From Planctomycetota bacterium (GTDB lineage: Bacteria; Planctomycetota; Phycisphaerae; WQYP01), in assembly GCA_021809365.1 (NCBI GenBank), contig JAKBAC010000044.1, positions 1 through 20,267 of the forward strand: a stretch of DNA of 20,267 bases, read 5' to 3'. This document shows, piece by piece, positions 14,098 through 20,267 of the stretch (positions are counted from its first letter, which is position 1; each line of letters begins with the position of its first letter). Position numbers and translations under genes: made by a program. The notes below the pieces were generated by a model. That model worked only from the letters and a program-made list of their open reading frames with translations. It searched no databases and was not told where the DNA came from.

Positions 14098-15342
14098 ATG
14101 AGCAAACGCAGAGTTGTTATTACCGGCCTGGGAGTGGTTACGCCCCTGGGTGATGACCTTGAACAGTTCTGGGCCGCTCTTCTGGCGGGGAACTGCGGCA
14201 TACGTCCTATTACCCGCTTCGATGTCAGCAAATACCCCTGCCGGATTGCCGGGGAAATTACCCCCGCAATTTTTAATCCGGAGAAGACCCTGCCCCACCG
14301 GGAGATCAAACGACTGGATCGCTTTTCGGTTTACGGCATGGTGGCGGGCATTCATGCCGTTAAGGATTCCGGCATTGATTTCTCTCAATGCGACCGTGAT
14401 CGGGCCGGCGTTATCGTCGGTTCCGGCATTGGCGGCATTGAAGAAATGGAACAACAGTATGATAAAATGCTGGCCCGGGGAGTGGACCGTGTTTCTCCAT
14501 TTACCGTTCCAAAATTAATGGTCAACGCGGCGGCGGGAAATCTCTCCATCCAATGGGGATTAAGCGGACCCGTATCCGCCACCGCCACCGCCTGTGCCAC
14601 ATCGGGCAACGCCATCGGCGATGCCTTGCGAACCATTCAATACAATGATGCTGATATCATGCTCGCCGGCGGAGCTGAGGCGGCGGTGACGAAATTAGGC
14701 TTGGCCGCCTTTTGCGCCTTGCGGGCGCTATCTACGCGGAATGATGAGCCGCAACTGGCCAGTCGTCCCTTTGAAAAAAATCGCAATGGATTTGTCATGG
14801 CGGAAGGTGCCGGCGTGGTAGTACTGGAAGATTATAAACACGCCAAGGCCCGCGGAGCGCGCATCTACGCTGAGCTTCTCGCTTGCGGAGCCACGGGCGA
14901 CGCCTGCCATATCACAGCACCCGATGAAAACGGAACCGGTGCCGCCAAAGCCATGGAAAAAGCTTTGCGTGAAGCCAATGTCCGCACGGATCAAATTGGT
15001 TATATCAATGCCCATGGTACAAGTACTGAACTTGGGGACCTCGCGGAATCACGGGCGGTGCATCGCGTGTTTGGATCGGCGGCTAAAAAGGTTCAGGTAA
15101 GCTCCACCAAAGGCGCTTTGGGCCACAGTCTTGGAGCATCCGGCGGTATTGAGTTGGCCATTACCTGCCTGGCGCTGCAGCGCGGCGAACTGCCCCCCAC
15201 TATCAATTACGTTGAACCCGATCCTTTATGCGACCTTGATTACATTCCGAATATCGCGCGTCAGGCTGATGTCTCCTACGCGATGACCAACAGCTTTGGT
15301 TTTGGCGGTCATAACACCAGTATTCTCATCGGAAAGATATAA
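14098..15342 (+). CDS. fabF: Beta-ketoacyl-ACP synthase II
   Basis: FabF elongates acyl-ACP with malonyl-ACP. From the ATG at 14098 it is 414 aa and begins MSKRRVVITGLGVVTPLG. The catalytic residues are present: Cys166 (ATACATSGN), His306 (NAHGTST), Lys338 and His343 (STKGALGHS). The C-terminal TNSFGFGGHN is the usual glycine-rich loop. An in-frame ATG at 14047 would add 17 unrelated residues. GGAG (14082-14085) precedes the chosen start by 12 nt. It is the last gene of the cluster; fabZ, accB/C and an enoyl reductase are not in the window. It ends 38 nt from the convergent pseudopilin-like gene. Confidence 0.95.
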   Translation: MSKRRVVITGLGVVTPLGDDLEQFWAALLAGNCGIRPITRFDVSKYPCRIAGEITPAIFNPEKTLPHREIKRLDRFSVYGMVAGIHAVKDSGIDFSQCDRDRAGVIVGSGIGGIEEMEQQYDKMLARGVDRVSPFTVPKLMVNAAAGNLSIQWGLSGPVSATATACATSGNAIGDALRTIQYNDADIMLAGGAEAAVTKLGLAAFCALRALSTRNDEPQLASRPFEKNRNGFVMAEGAGVVVLEDYKHAKARGARIYAELLACGATGDACHITAPDENGTGAAKAMEKALREANVRTDQIGYINAHGTSTELGDLAESRAVHRVFGSAAKKVQVSSTKGALGHSLGASGGIELAITCLALQRGELPPTINYVEPDPLCDLDYIPNIARQADVSYAMTNSFGFGGHNTSILIGKI

Positions 15343-15380
15343 GCACCTTCCTTTGGCGGATAACAGGGTAGTGCTTGCCT

Positions 15381-15896
15381 CTAGCGCACTTCATCGGAAC
15401 TATAAATCCATTTACGCAATCCCGCTTGCATCGGGAGCTGGACGGCAAAGCAGGGGGCGTGCCGATTTTTGGCCGGATTATTGAGAAAATGTATCAGATG
15501 GCCGAAGCCGTCGCGTACACAAACCATTCCCCGCATTTTCTCACCCCTGGGCATGGGAATCCAACCCAACGTTGTGAGTGCCGGCCGCAGATAAATCAGT
15601 AAGTGCGGATAGTTTTTCCAGTGTCCCTGCCCATTACGGCGGGCGTAAAACTGCTGATAAGCGGCAAGGAAACTGTAAATACTGGAGCGCCCCGCCAGCA
15701 TTTTGGGCATAGGGCCGCCAAATTCCTGATATTGTTGAAATGCCACCTGCAGAGAAGCCAGGGTGATCCGCGTATTGGTCATCGCATTGGTACGCTTTTG
15801 TTCACTGTGGCTCCATGAAATGACACCAATAATGATAACCACCGCGGCTAGAATGACCGGCAGTTCAGAACGATTGATGCCCAGACGTTTAACCAT
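15381..15896 (-). CDS. Pseudopilin-like (type II secretion G-like) membrane protein with diverged prepilin motif
   Basis: The 171-aa protein starts at the ATG at 15896, with GGAG just upstream. Its N-terminus MVKRLG-INRSELPVILAAVVIIIGV has a short basic leader, Gly6, and Glu at +5 after it, then a hydrophobic helix. This is the layout of a prepilin cleavage site, although the usual FTLIE is INRSE. The sequence after it (TRITLASLQVAFQQYQEFGG) and RDGFGHLIHFLNNP resemble the alpha-helix and the D-x-W/F-G-x-P-I-x-Y-L strand of GspG-like pseudopilins. The C-terminal end lacks the common S-A-G-P-D-G. It is probably anchored in the inner membrane and may be built into a secretion or pilus-like fibre. 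It is an orphan: no secretion ATPase or secretin is nearby. The role is inferred from pattern only. Confidence 0.7.
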   Translation of the reverse strand: MVKRLGINRSELPVILAAVVIIIGVISWSHSEQKRTNAMTNTRITLASLQVAFQQYQEFGGPMPKMLAGRSSIYSFLAAYQQFYARRNGQGHWKNYPHLLIYLRPALTTLGWIPMPRGEKMRGMVCVRDGFGHLIHFLNNPAKNRHAPCFAVQLPMQAGLRKWIYSSDEVR

Positions 15897-16026
15897 AATA
15901 TCTCTCCTCGTCTCGCTCTTGCTCCCGATCCGACTTGATAACAGGCTTCGGACCGTCAGGTGATCGTAGCACACCCGTGCGGCAAAAGAAAGAAAAAACT
16001 TTAATATTTTTTTACTGGCCGGAATA

Positions 16027-16062
16027 TGTCCAAATGTCCGAAAAAAATGGGCATTTTGGACA
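16027..16062. repeat. Imperfect inverted repeat in an AT-rich gap between glmM and the pseudopilin-like gene
   Basis: TGTCCAAATG (16027-16036) is complemented by CATTTTGGACA (16052-16062) with one bulged base, around a loop holding seven A residues. TGTCC also occurs twice in direct orientation (16027-16031 and 16036-16040 region). On the minus strand it lies 40 nt after the glmM stop. It may be a transcript-end hairpin or an operator for the downstream gene; no clean T-tract follows immediately. Confidence 0.45.
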
Positions 16063-16101
16063 AATCCCCGTCACCGCCGGGCCGCAATCGACTGACCGGG
16101 G

Positions 16102-17475
16102 TCAACGGGCACTGCTGATGCTCTGTACACGGGCAATGAGTTCCTGCGCTGTTTTTTCATCCGCCGCTTCGGCAATGACCCGCGCGATAGGCTCGGTATT
16201 GCTGGGGCGCACGTGCACCCAGCCTTCCGGCCAGTCGATGCGAACCCCGTCCTGCAAATCCAGTTTTTGATCGGCGAACCGGGCCTTCACTTTTTCCACC
16301 AGGTCATCGGCATCAGCACGCGTGGCGGAAAATTTGGTTTTAATCATGGCATATCTGGGAATAGCGCTGACGAGTTGGGAGATCGTTTTTCCCGTACGGT
16401 TCATGAGTTCCAGAATAAGTGTCATACCAATCAACGAATCCCGAATCAGTCCAATGCGTGGATCAATAACGCCCCCGTTACCTTCCCCGCCGATCACCGC
16501 CCGATGTTCCATCATCGCCGCCGCCACATTGGCCTCCCCCACCGGTGTCCGAATCACGGTGGACTGAAATTTAGCGGCGATATCATCGACCATCCGGCTG
16601 GTGGAAAGATTGCAGACGATCACCCCCGGCTTGACCATCACCCGGCTTAACGCCGCCAGAGCCAGCGTATACTCCTCTCCGATATACGTGCCGCGTTCAT
16701 CCACCACCGCCAGGCGATCGGCATCAGGGTCCTGGGCAAAGCCAACCATCGCCCGATGGCGCGTTACCTGATGACACAAGTCCATGAGGTTTTCCCTGGT
16801 CGGTTCCGGCGGATGGGCAAAGCGGCCAGTGGCCTGATTATTCACGTGCGCCAGCTCTACACCCAGCTTGCCTAACAGCATCGGTGACGGCGCGCAGCCG
16901 GCGCCATTAATACTGTCGAGCACCACGCGGTACCGGTGGCCGCTGATGGCCTTGGTATCGACGAGTTGGAGAATGGCCTGAACATGATTGGCATGGGAGC
17001 GGCTGTCGGTAGTCTGCGAGCCGATATGGTCAATGGCTTCCAGAGTCCATGACCGCGCTTGATACATCGTGCGAAGCTGATAAATAATATCGCCCGGATA
17101 AGCGATGCCGTCATGGGAAATAAATTTTATACCGTTATATTCCGGCGGATTATGCGATGCGGTAATAACCACCGCTGAATCGGCTTTCAGAAATCGGCCC
17201 ATCAGCGCGGCACTGGGTGTCGTGGTTATTCCCAAATCCACCGCATGCACGCCCACCGACATCAACCCCGCGGAAAAGGCGGATTGGATCATAGGTCCGG
17301 AAATACGTGAGTCCCGCCCGATGACGACTTTCACCGGCGTAACGGTCTGATCATCCAAGGCCGTCTGCTTTAACAGTTCGCCGAACGCCTGCCCCAATTC
17401 CATGGCCACGCCGGGCGTTAAAGAATCACCGATAATTCCCCGTACCCCCGACACGCTGATAATCAGATCACTCAT
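16102..17475 (-). CDS. glmM: Phosphoglucosamine mutase, archaeal-type GlmM family
   Basis: It interconverts glucosamine-6-phosphate and glucosamine-1-phosphate on the way to UDP-GlcNAc for the cell envelope. The alpha-D-phosphohexomutase motifs are all present: phosphoserine Ser107 in TASHNP (105-110), the Mg loop DPDADR (249-254), the sugar loop GGEGNGG (329-335), and the phosphate-binding RPSNTEP near the C-terminus. GGEGNGG, in place of the GGEQSGH of common bacterial GlmM, is the form I know from the archaeal GlmM family, so phosphomannomutase/phosphoglucomutase activity is a possible alternative. I start it at the ATG at 17475 (457 aa), with AAAGG (17483-17487) 7 nt upstream. The GTG at 17478 is less likely. 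It is divergent from dnaJ. Confidence 0.87.
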   Translation of the reverse strand: MSDLIISVSGVRGIIGDSLTPGVAMELGQAFGELLKQTALDDQTVTPVKVVIGRDSRISGPMIQSAFSAGLMSVGVHAVDLGITTTPSAALMGRFLKADSAVVITASHNPPEYNGIKFISHDGIAYPGDIIYQLRTMYQARSWTLEAIDHIGSQTTDSRSHANHVQAILQLVDTKAISGHRYRVVLDSINGAGCAPSPMLLGKLGVELAHVNNQATGRFAHPPEPTRENLMDLCHQVTRHRAMVGFAQDPDADRLAVVDERGTYIGEEYTLALAALSRVMVKPGVIVCNLSTSRMVDDIAAKFQSTVIRTPVGEANVAAAMMEHRAVIGGEGNGGVIDPRIGLIRDSLIGMTLILELMNRTGKTISQLVSAIPRYAMIKTKFSATRADADDLVEKVKARFADQKLDLQDGVRIDWPEGWVHVRPSNTEPIARVIAEAADEKTAQELIARVQSISSAR

Positions 17476-17638
17476 CACTTAACCTTTGTACATAGGGCCA
17501 GATAGTCACCAGACGGCAGGATATACGGCCGATTGTTCTTTGCAAGCTGCCAGGAAATATTCCCCCGCCGGCAGTCATTGTATTGAGTCTTTTTCATCGC
17601 GCTTGGCGCAAGCATACTATAGCAGGGGAAATTGAGAG

Positions 17639-17666
17639 TCGATAGTCCCGGCGAATTGGTTATAAT
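17639..17666 (+). promoter_or_regulatory. Promoter of the dnaJ-like gene
   Basis: TCGATA (17639-17644, 4/6) and a perfect TATAAT (17661-17666) are 16 bp apart. The leader before the ATG at 17696 would be about 23 nt. No CIRCE-type inverted repeat is seen, so HrcA control is not indicated. Confidence 0.55.
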
Positions 17667-17695
17667 TAAAGAAAAGCAAAGACAGGTGTAAACCG

Positions 17696-18718
17696 ATGGC
17701 TGATAAAAAAAGAGATTTCTACGACATACTGGGCCTGAGCAAATCTGCGGTGCCGGATCAGATTAAATCTGCGTACCGCAAGCTGGCGCGTAAATTTCAT
17801 CCTGATGTCAACAGAAATGACAAATCGGCGGAATCCAAATTTAAGGAAGTGCAGGAAGCCTACGATGTTTTAAGCGACAGTAAAAAACGTCAGGCGTATG
17901 ATCAGTTCGGCCATGCGGGAGTCAGCAGTGCGGCCGCCGCCGAAGCTGCCGCTGCCGCAGCATCCGCAGGTGCGCCGCGCGACGGCTCCGGATTTCGCTA
18001 TTCGCGTCGTACACCGGGCGGCGCGACGGTGGATTTTGGCGATGTGGATATTGAGGATCTCTTTGCCTCCATGGGGCCGCGCCGACGAAAAACTCGGCGC
18101 AGCACAGGCGCTTCACCCTTTGCCGCTGAAACCACGGACGTACCGGAAACCGCAGGGACCGACATCGTACATCAGGTGACCTTGAGTTTTGAACAGGCGG
18201 CTCGCGGGATAACCTTGGATTTGCGTTTTGACACGGCCAACAGGGCGTTTTCGGAGACGATCAGCGTAAAAATTCCCCCCGGCGTGGACGAAGGGTCCAA
18301 GGTCCGCGTGCGCGGTAAGGGGCAGCCCTCCATGATGGGCAGCAGTCGCGGTGATCTGGTCATTACTACGCATGTTGCGGCCCACCCTTACTTCACGCGT
18401 TCGGGTCAGGATGTCATGCTGGAATTGCCTCTTAGTGCGTCAGAGGCCGCCGCGGGTACCACCGTGCGTGTTCCTACGCTGGATGGTCCGGTGGAATTAC
18501 GCATTCCGCCGGGCATCAACTCCGGGAAAAAACTGCGAATTAAAGAACGGGGAATCTCCGGGCGCGATGGGAAGAAAGGTGATCAGTTATGCCGCGTCCT
18601 GGTTGTACTTCCTGATTCACTGACGGATTCGGAAAAGGCAGCCTTAGCCGAAATGGACCAGGCTCATCATTTTGATGCGCGACACGCAGTGCCGTGGAAA
18701 TTCCCCGGCGTAAGCTAA
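17696..18718 (+). CDS. DnaJ-like co-chaperone, class B (no zinc finger)
   Basis: It delivers substrates to DnaK and stimulates its ATPase. The J domain (about residues 7-70) has the HPD motif at 35-37 (KFHPDVN). An alanine- and then Arg/Ser/Gly-rich linker (about 76-155) replaces the usual Gly/Phe region, with a run of almost only Ala at 80-91. Two C-terminal beta-barrel domains follow (about 160-330), with IPPGVDEGSKVRVRGKG and IPPGINSGKKLRIKERG, the typical paired motifs. No CxxCxGxG repeats are present, so it is CbpA/class B in layout. The 340-aa length fits. AGGTG lies 7 nt upstream of the ATG. It has its own promoter and is divergent from glmM. dnaK and grpE are not in the window, so I give no gene symbol. 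Confidence 0.92.
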   Translation: MADKKRDFYDILGLSKSAVPDQIKSAYRKLARKFHPDVNRNDKSAESKFKEVQEAYDVLSDSKKRQAYDQFGHAGVSSAAAAEAAAAAASAGAPRDGSGFRYSRRTPGGATVDFGDVDIEDLFASMGPRRRKTRRSTGASPFAAETTDVPETAGTDIVHQVTLSFEQAARGITLDLRFDTANRAFSETISVKIPPGVDEGSKVRVRGKGQPSMMGSSRGDLVITTHVAAHPYFTRSGQDVMLELPLSASEAAAGTTVRVPTLDGPVELRIPPGINSGKKLRIKERGISGRDGKKGDQLCRVLVVLPDSLTDSEKAALAEMDQAHHFDARHAVPWKFPGVS

Positions 18719-18820
18719 AAGCCTGTGCCTTGCCAGGCGGCTTGAGACAAGCGAGCTGGTCAGCGCATAAGGGCCGGAAAACGGGCCGTTTGGCGGCGTT
18801 GTTAAGGAAGGGATGTCTCC

Positions 18821-19171
18821 GTGAAGTCCAAAGTATATGCCCGATGGTGCAGCAGTCTTTGTGCCGGAATGCTTCCAGTGGTGCTACCCGCGATGCGCGT
18901 GGACGGAGCAGTGGCTCCGGGGCAGCCGATATCGCCGATAATAAAATCCGCCCATACCGTGTCAGGCTTGGTGCAACTGTTGGTTCTTGCCATTTTCCTG
19001 ATCCTGTTTTTTATTTTTATGGTCAGCCTGCTGGTTGCGATACGAAGAATTATGCTGGCAAGGCGCGGCCGGCGGCATGAGAAAACCGCGCATATTGATG
19101 CGTGGACCCTTGCGGGACAAAGGTTAAAATCCGATTTGGACACTCCGGAACCTGAAGATTCCCCGGATTAA
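18821..19171 (+). CDS. Small single-pass membrane protein of unknown function
   Basis: The 116-aa protein starts at a GTG (18821) with a purine-rich AAGGAAGGG (18804-18812) 8 nt upstream. A first hydrophobic stretch (about 11-24) may be a signal peptide. A strong membrane helix follows at about 48-74, then a positively charged stop-transfer segment (RRIMLARRGRRHEK) and a cytoplasmic tail with HIDAWTLAGQRL and an acidic end (EPEDSPD). By the positive-inside rule the C-terminus is in the cytoplasm. It lies 102 nt after the dnaJ-like gene on the same strand and could share its transcript. I do not recognise a family. Confidence 0.62.
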   Translation: MKSKVYARWCSSLCAGMLPVVLPAMRVDGAVAPGQPISPIIKSAHTVSGLVQLLVLAIFLILFFIFMVSLLVAIRRIMLARRGRRHEKTAHIDAWTLAGQRLKSDLDTPEPEDSPD

Positions 19172-19213
19172 AACCGTAACTTCCAGTGCACAGATTTCAG
19201 CGCAGAGCCGGCA

Positions 19214-19978
19214 TTATTTGGCCGGCGGCGACGCCGTCATAACTGGCGTTGCGGCCTGGGCCTGCTGGCTGGATTCCATCGCCGCCTGCGCTTCAAGGAT
19301 ATGCAATTCCATATCTTTTTCCAGACTCGTCCACGTTTTTATTTTTCCAGAATTAATATCACCCGTGGTTTGAGTCAATGCTGCGGCAAGGGAATTGAGT
19401 TGGGCAGCACGCCGCTGCACGGCGGTGGCTGCCATACCCGTCTGGTTCAAATGCAGGAGCCGGGCACCGTCAACCTGCCATCCATGAGAGGACTGTCGTA
19501 CAAAAATGGTCTGGCCATGTCCCGTAGCGCTGGGGGGAAATGTGACTTGAGCCGCGGTGCCGTGAATGGTAACAATGGCCTTCGGTAAAAGAGCCAGGAG
19601 GCGATCCATGCCGGCTTTAATAGAACCAAAAGCATGGGCCATGCCGGAAGGCGGAGTCCCTAGTTTTGCGACTGCGGTTTTTGTAAAAGTTTCGCTTGCT
19701 GATGAGATATTCGCGAAGGCCGCCACCGCAGCCTGTCCAGCCCGGCCTTGAATTGTCAGGCACTGGCAAATGGATGTGCCATTTCCTGATTTAATCGCCA
19801 GAGCCAGCGTTTTGATTACTGCCGTTGGACTATCGTAACGGGCGTCTGTGTAGTGAGCCGCCGCCGGGGGTGCCGGATTGGTCGTGGGGCTGCTTGCGGA
19901 GACACCGTCGGCAAAAGCCATGGGAGCTGAAACCACCAAAGAGGCAGCAACGCAACAGAGCAAAAGGTGTTTCTTCAC
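19214..19978 (-). CDS. Secreted protein of unknown function
   Basis: The 254-aa protein starts at a GTG (19978), with GGAGG (19987-19991) 8 nt upstream. The longer frame from 20041 would bury the signal peptide. The N-terminus KKHLLLCCVAASLVVSAPMAFA is a clear signal peptide with a likely cut after residue 23. A Pro/Thr/Ala-rich linker (about 26-42) follows. The central part (about 48-175) has the shape of a small alpha/beta domain, with SPTAVIKTLALAIKSGNG and TIFVRQSSHGWQVDGARL. This resembles the NTF2-like start and the x-x-G-x-W-x-V-D end seen in lipoprotein-type domains, but that is only a suggestion. The last 60 residues are helical and rich in Ala and Gln. It is convergent with the small membrane-protein gene, with 42 nt between them. 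Confidence 0.72.
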   Translation of the reverse strand: MKKHLLLCCVAASLVVSAPMAFADGVSASSPTTNPAPPAAAHYTDARYDSPTAVIKTLALAIKSGNGTSICQCLTIQGRAGQAAVAAFANISSASETFTKTAVAKLGTPPSGMAHAFGSIKAGMDRLLALLPKAIVTIHGTAAQVTFPPSATGHGQTIFVRQSSHGWQVDGARLLHLNQTGMAATAVQRRAAQLNSLAAALTQTTGDINSGKIKTWTSLEKDMELHILEAQAAMESSQQAQAATPVMTASPPAK

Positions 19979-20267
19979 AGCTAAATCCTCCAAAAAATAC
20001 GCTTTAAGGCAACTGCTCCGCGCCATTGGAAACAATGCCAACCTAAACCCTCTTGGGGTTCAACGCTCCAGCAGTCGCGGGATTGCAACTAATGTACATG
20101 GCCACGGGGAGCGCAGCCATGGAAATATCTTGAGGTGGCCGCCTGAAAACAGTCCAACGCATATACGAATGTATATTCGGAACTTCAATACATAAATTTT
20201 CAGATCGCTCCGCTCGTCATGACTGCCCGTAGTTGATGACGCTGTGGAGATCATATTTTTCAATTTT
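19979..20267. other. Right-end region without a recognised gene
   Basis: No coding frame with a ribosome site is evident. It holds AACCC-TCTTG-GGGTT (about 20046-20060), a short hairpin, and ATATAC-GAAT-GTATAT (20161-20176), a perfect 6-bp inverted repeat in an AT-rich patch. The promoter of the secreted-protein gene should be here, but no convincing pair of boxes is seen. Confidence 0.4.

Noticed and set aside
13489..14454. 321-codon frame on the minus strand across fabG, acpP and fabF
   Set aside because: It is antisense to three certain genes and to the acpP control region; its composition is that of a shadow frame.
1..20267. CRISPR array, insertion sequence, integrase or prophage
   Set aside because: I saw no regularly spaced repeats, transposase or integrase motifs, or phage structural genes in either strand.

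Overview
The window is an ordinary bacterial chromosome segment of moderate GC, dense in housekeeping genes, with a small accessory-looking module at the left edge. The gene content suggests a Planctomycetota-like bacterium, possibly of the Phycisphaerae. The clues are a PfkB kinase of the GSIGID...GGSAVYF type, FabD with GLSLGE in place of GHSLGE, an archaeal-type GlmM, a pseudopilin-like protein with a diverged processing motif, and several secreted or Sel1/PQQ-type proteins of unknown role. This assignment is an inference from remembered family features, not from a search.

Left edge (1-2185, all minus strand). A Panacea (DUF4065) protein overlaps by 4 nt (GTGA) a second gene that runs off the window. 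The start of that gene reads like a small PemK/MazF-type barrel, so the pair looks like a toxin-antitoxin operon with the antitoxin first. A good promoter lies upstream, with two 7-bp direct repeats at its -35. Next come a zinc-ribbon plus Sel1-repeat protein with its own promoter, and a tRNA-Tyr(GTA) gene.

Centre left (2413-8676). pyrC (dihydroorotase) and a WalJ-like metallo-beta-lactamase-fold protein lie on the plus strand. Facing them on the minus strand are a PfkB-family kinase, a secreted PQQ-type beta-propeller protein and purH (last two steps of IMP synthesis). Pyrimidine and purine synthesis genes therefore meet tail to tail.

Centre (9116-15342, plus strand). This is a type II fatty-acid synthesis cluster: rpmF (L32), plsX, fabH, fabD, fabG, acpP, fabF. 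FabD loads malonyl onto ACP, FabH starts the chain, FabF elongates, FabG reduces, and PlsX passes acyl groups to phospholipid synthesis. A promoter and roughly 160-nt leader precede rpmF. acpP has a second internal promoter and a hairpin leader.

Right (15381-20267). A pseudopilin-like protein and an archaeal-type phosphoglucosamine mutase (glmM) are on the minus strand. A class B DnaJ co-chaperone and a small single-pass membrane protein are on the plus strand. A secreted protein of unknown function on the minus strand ends the window.

I found no CRISPR array, insertion sequence, integrase, rRNA or obvious prophage. The best candidate for a less described system is the Panacea module at 1-873. 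Secondary points are the unusual pseudopilin, the rpmF, plsX and acpP leader elements, and several short inverted repeats.
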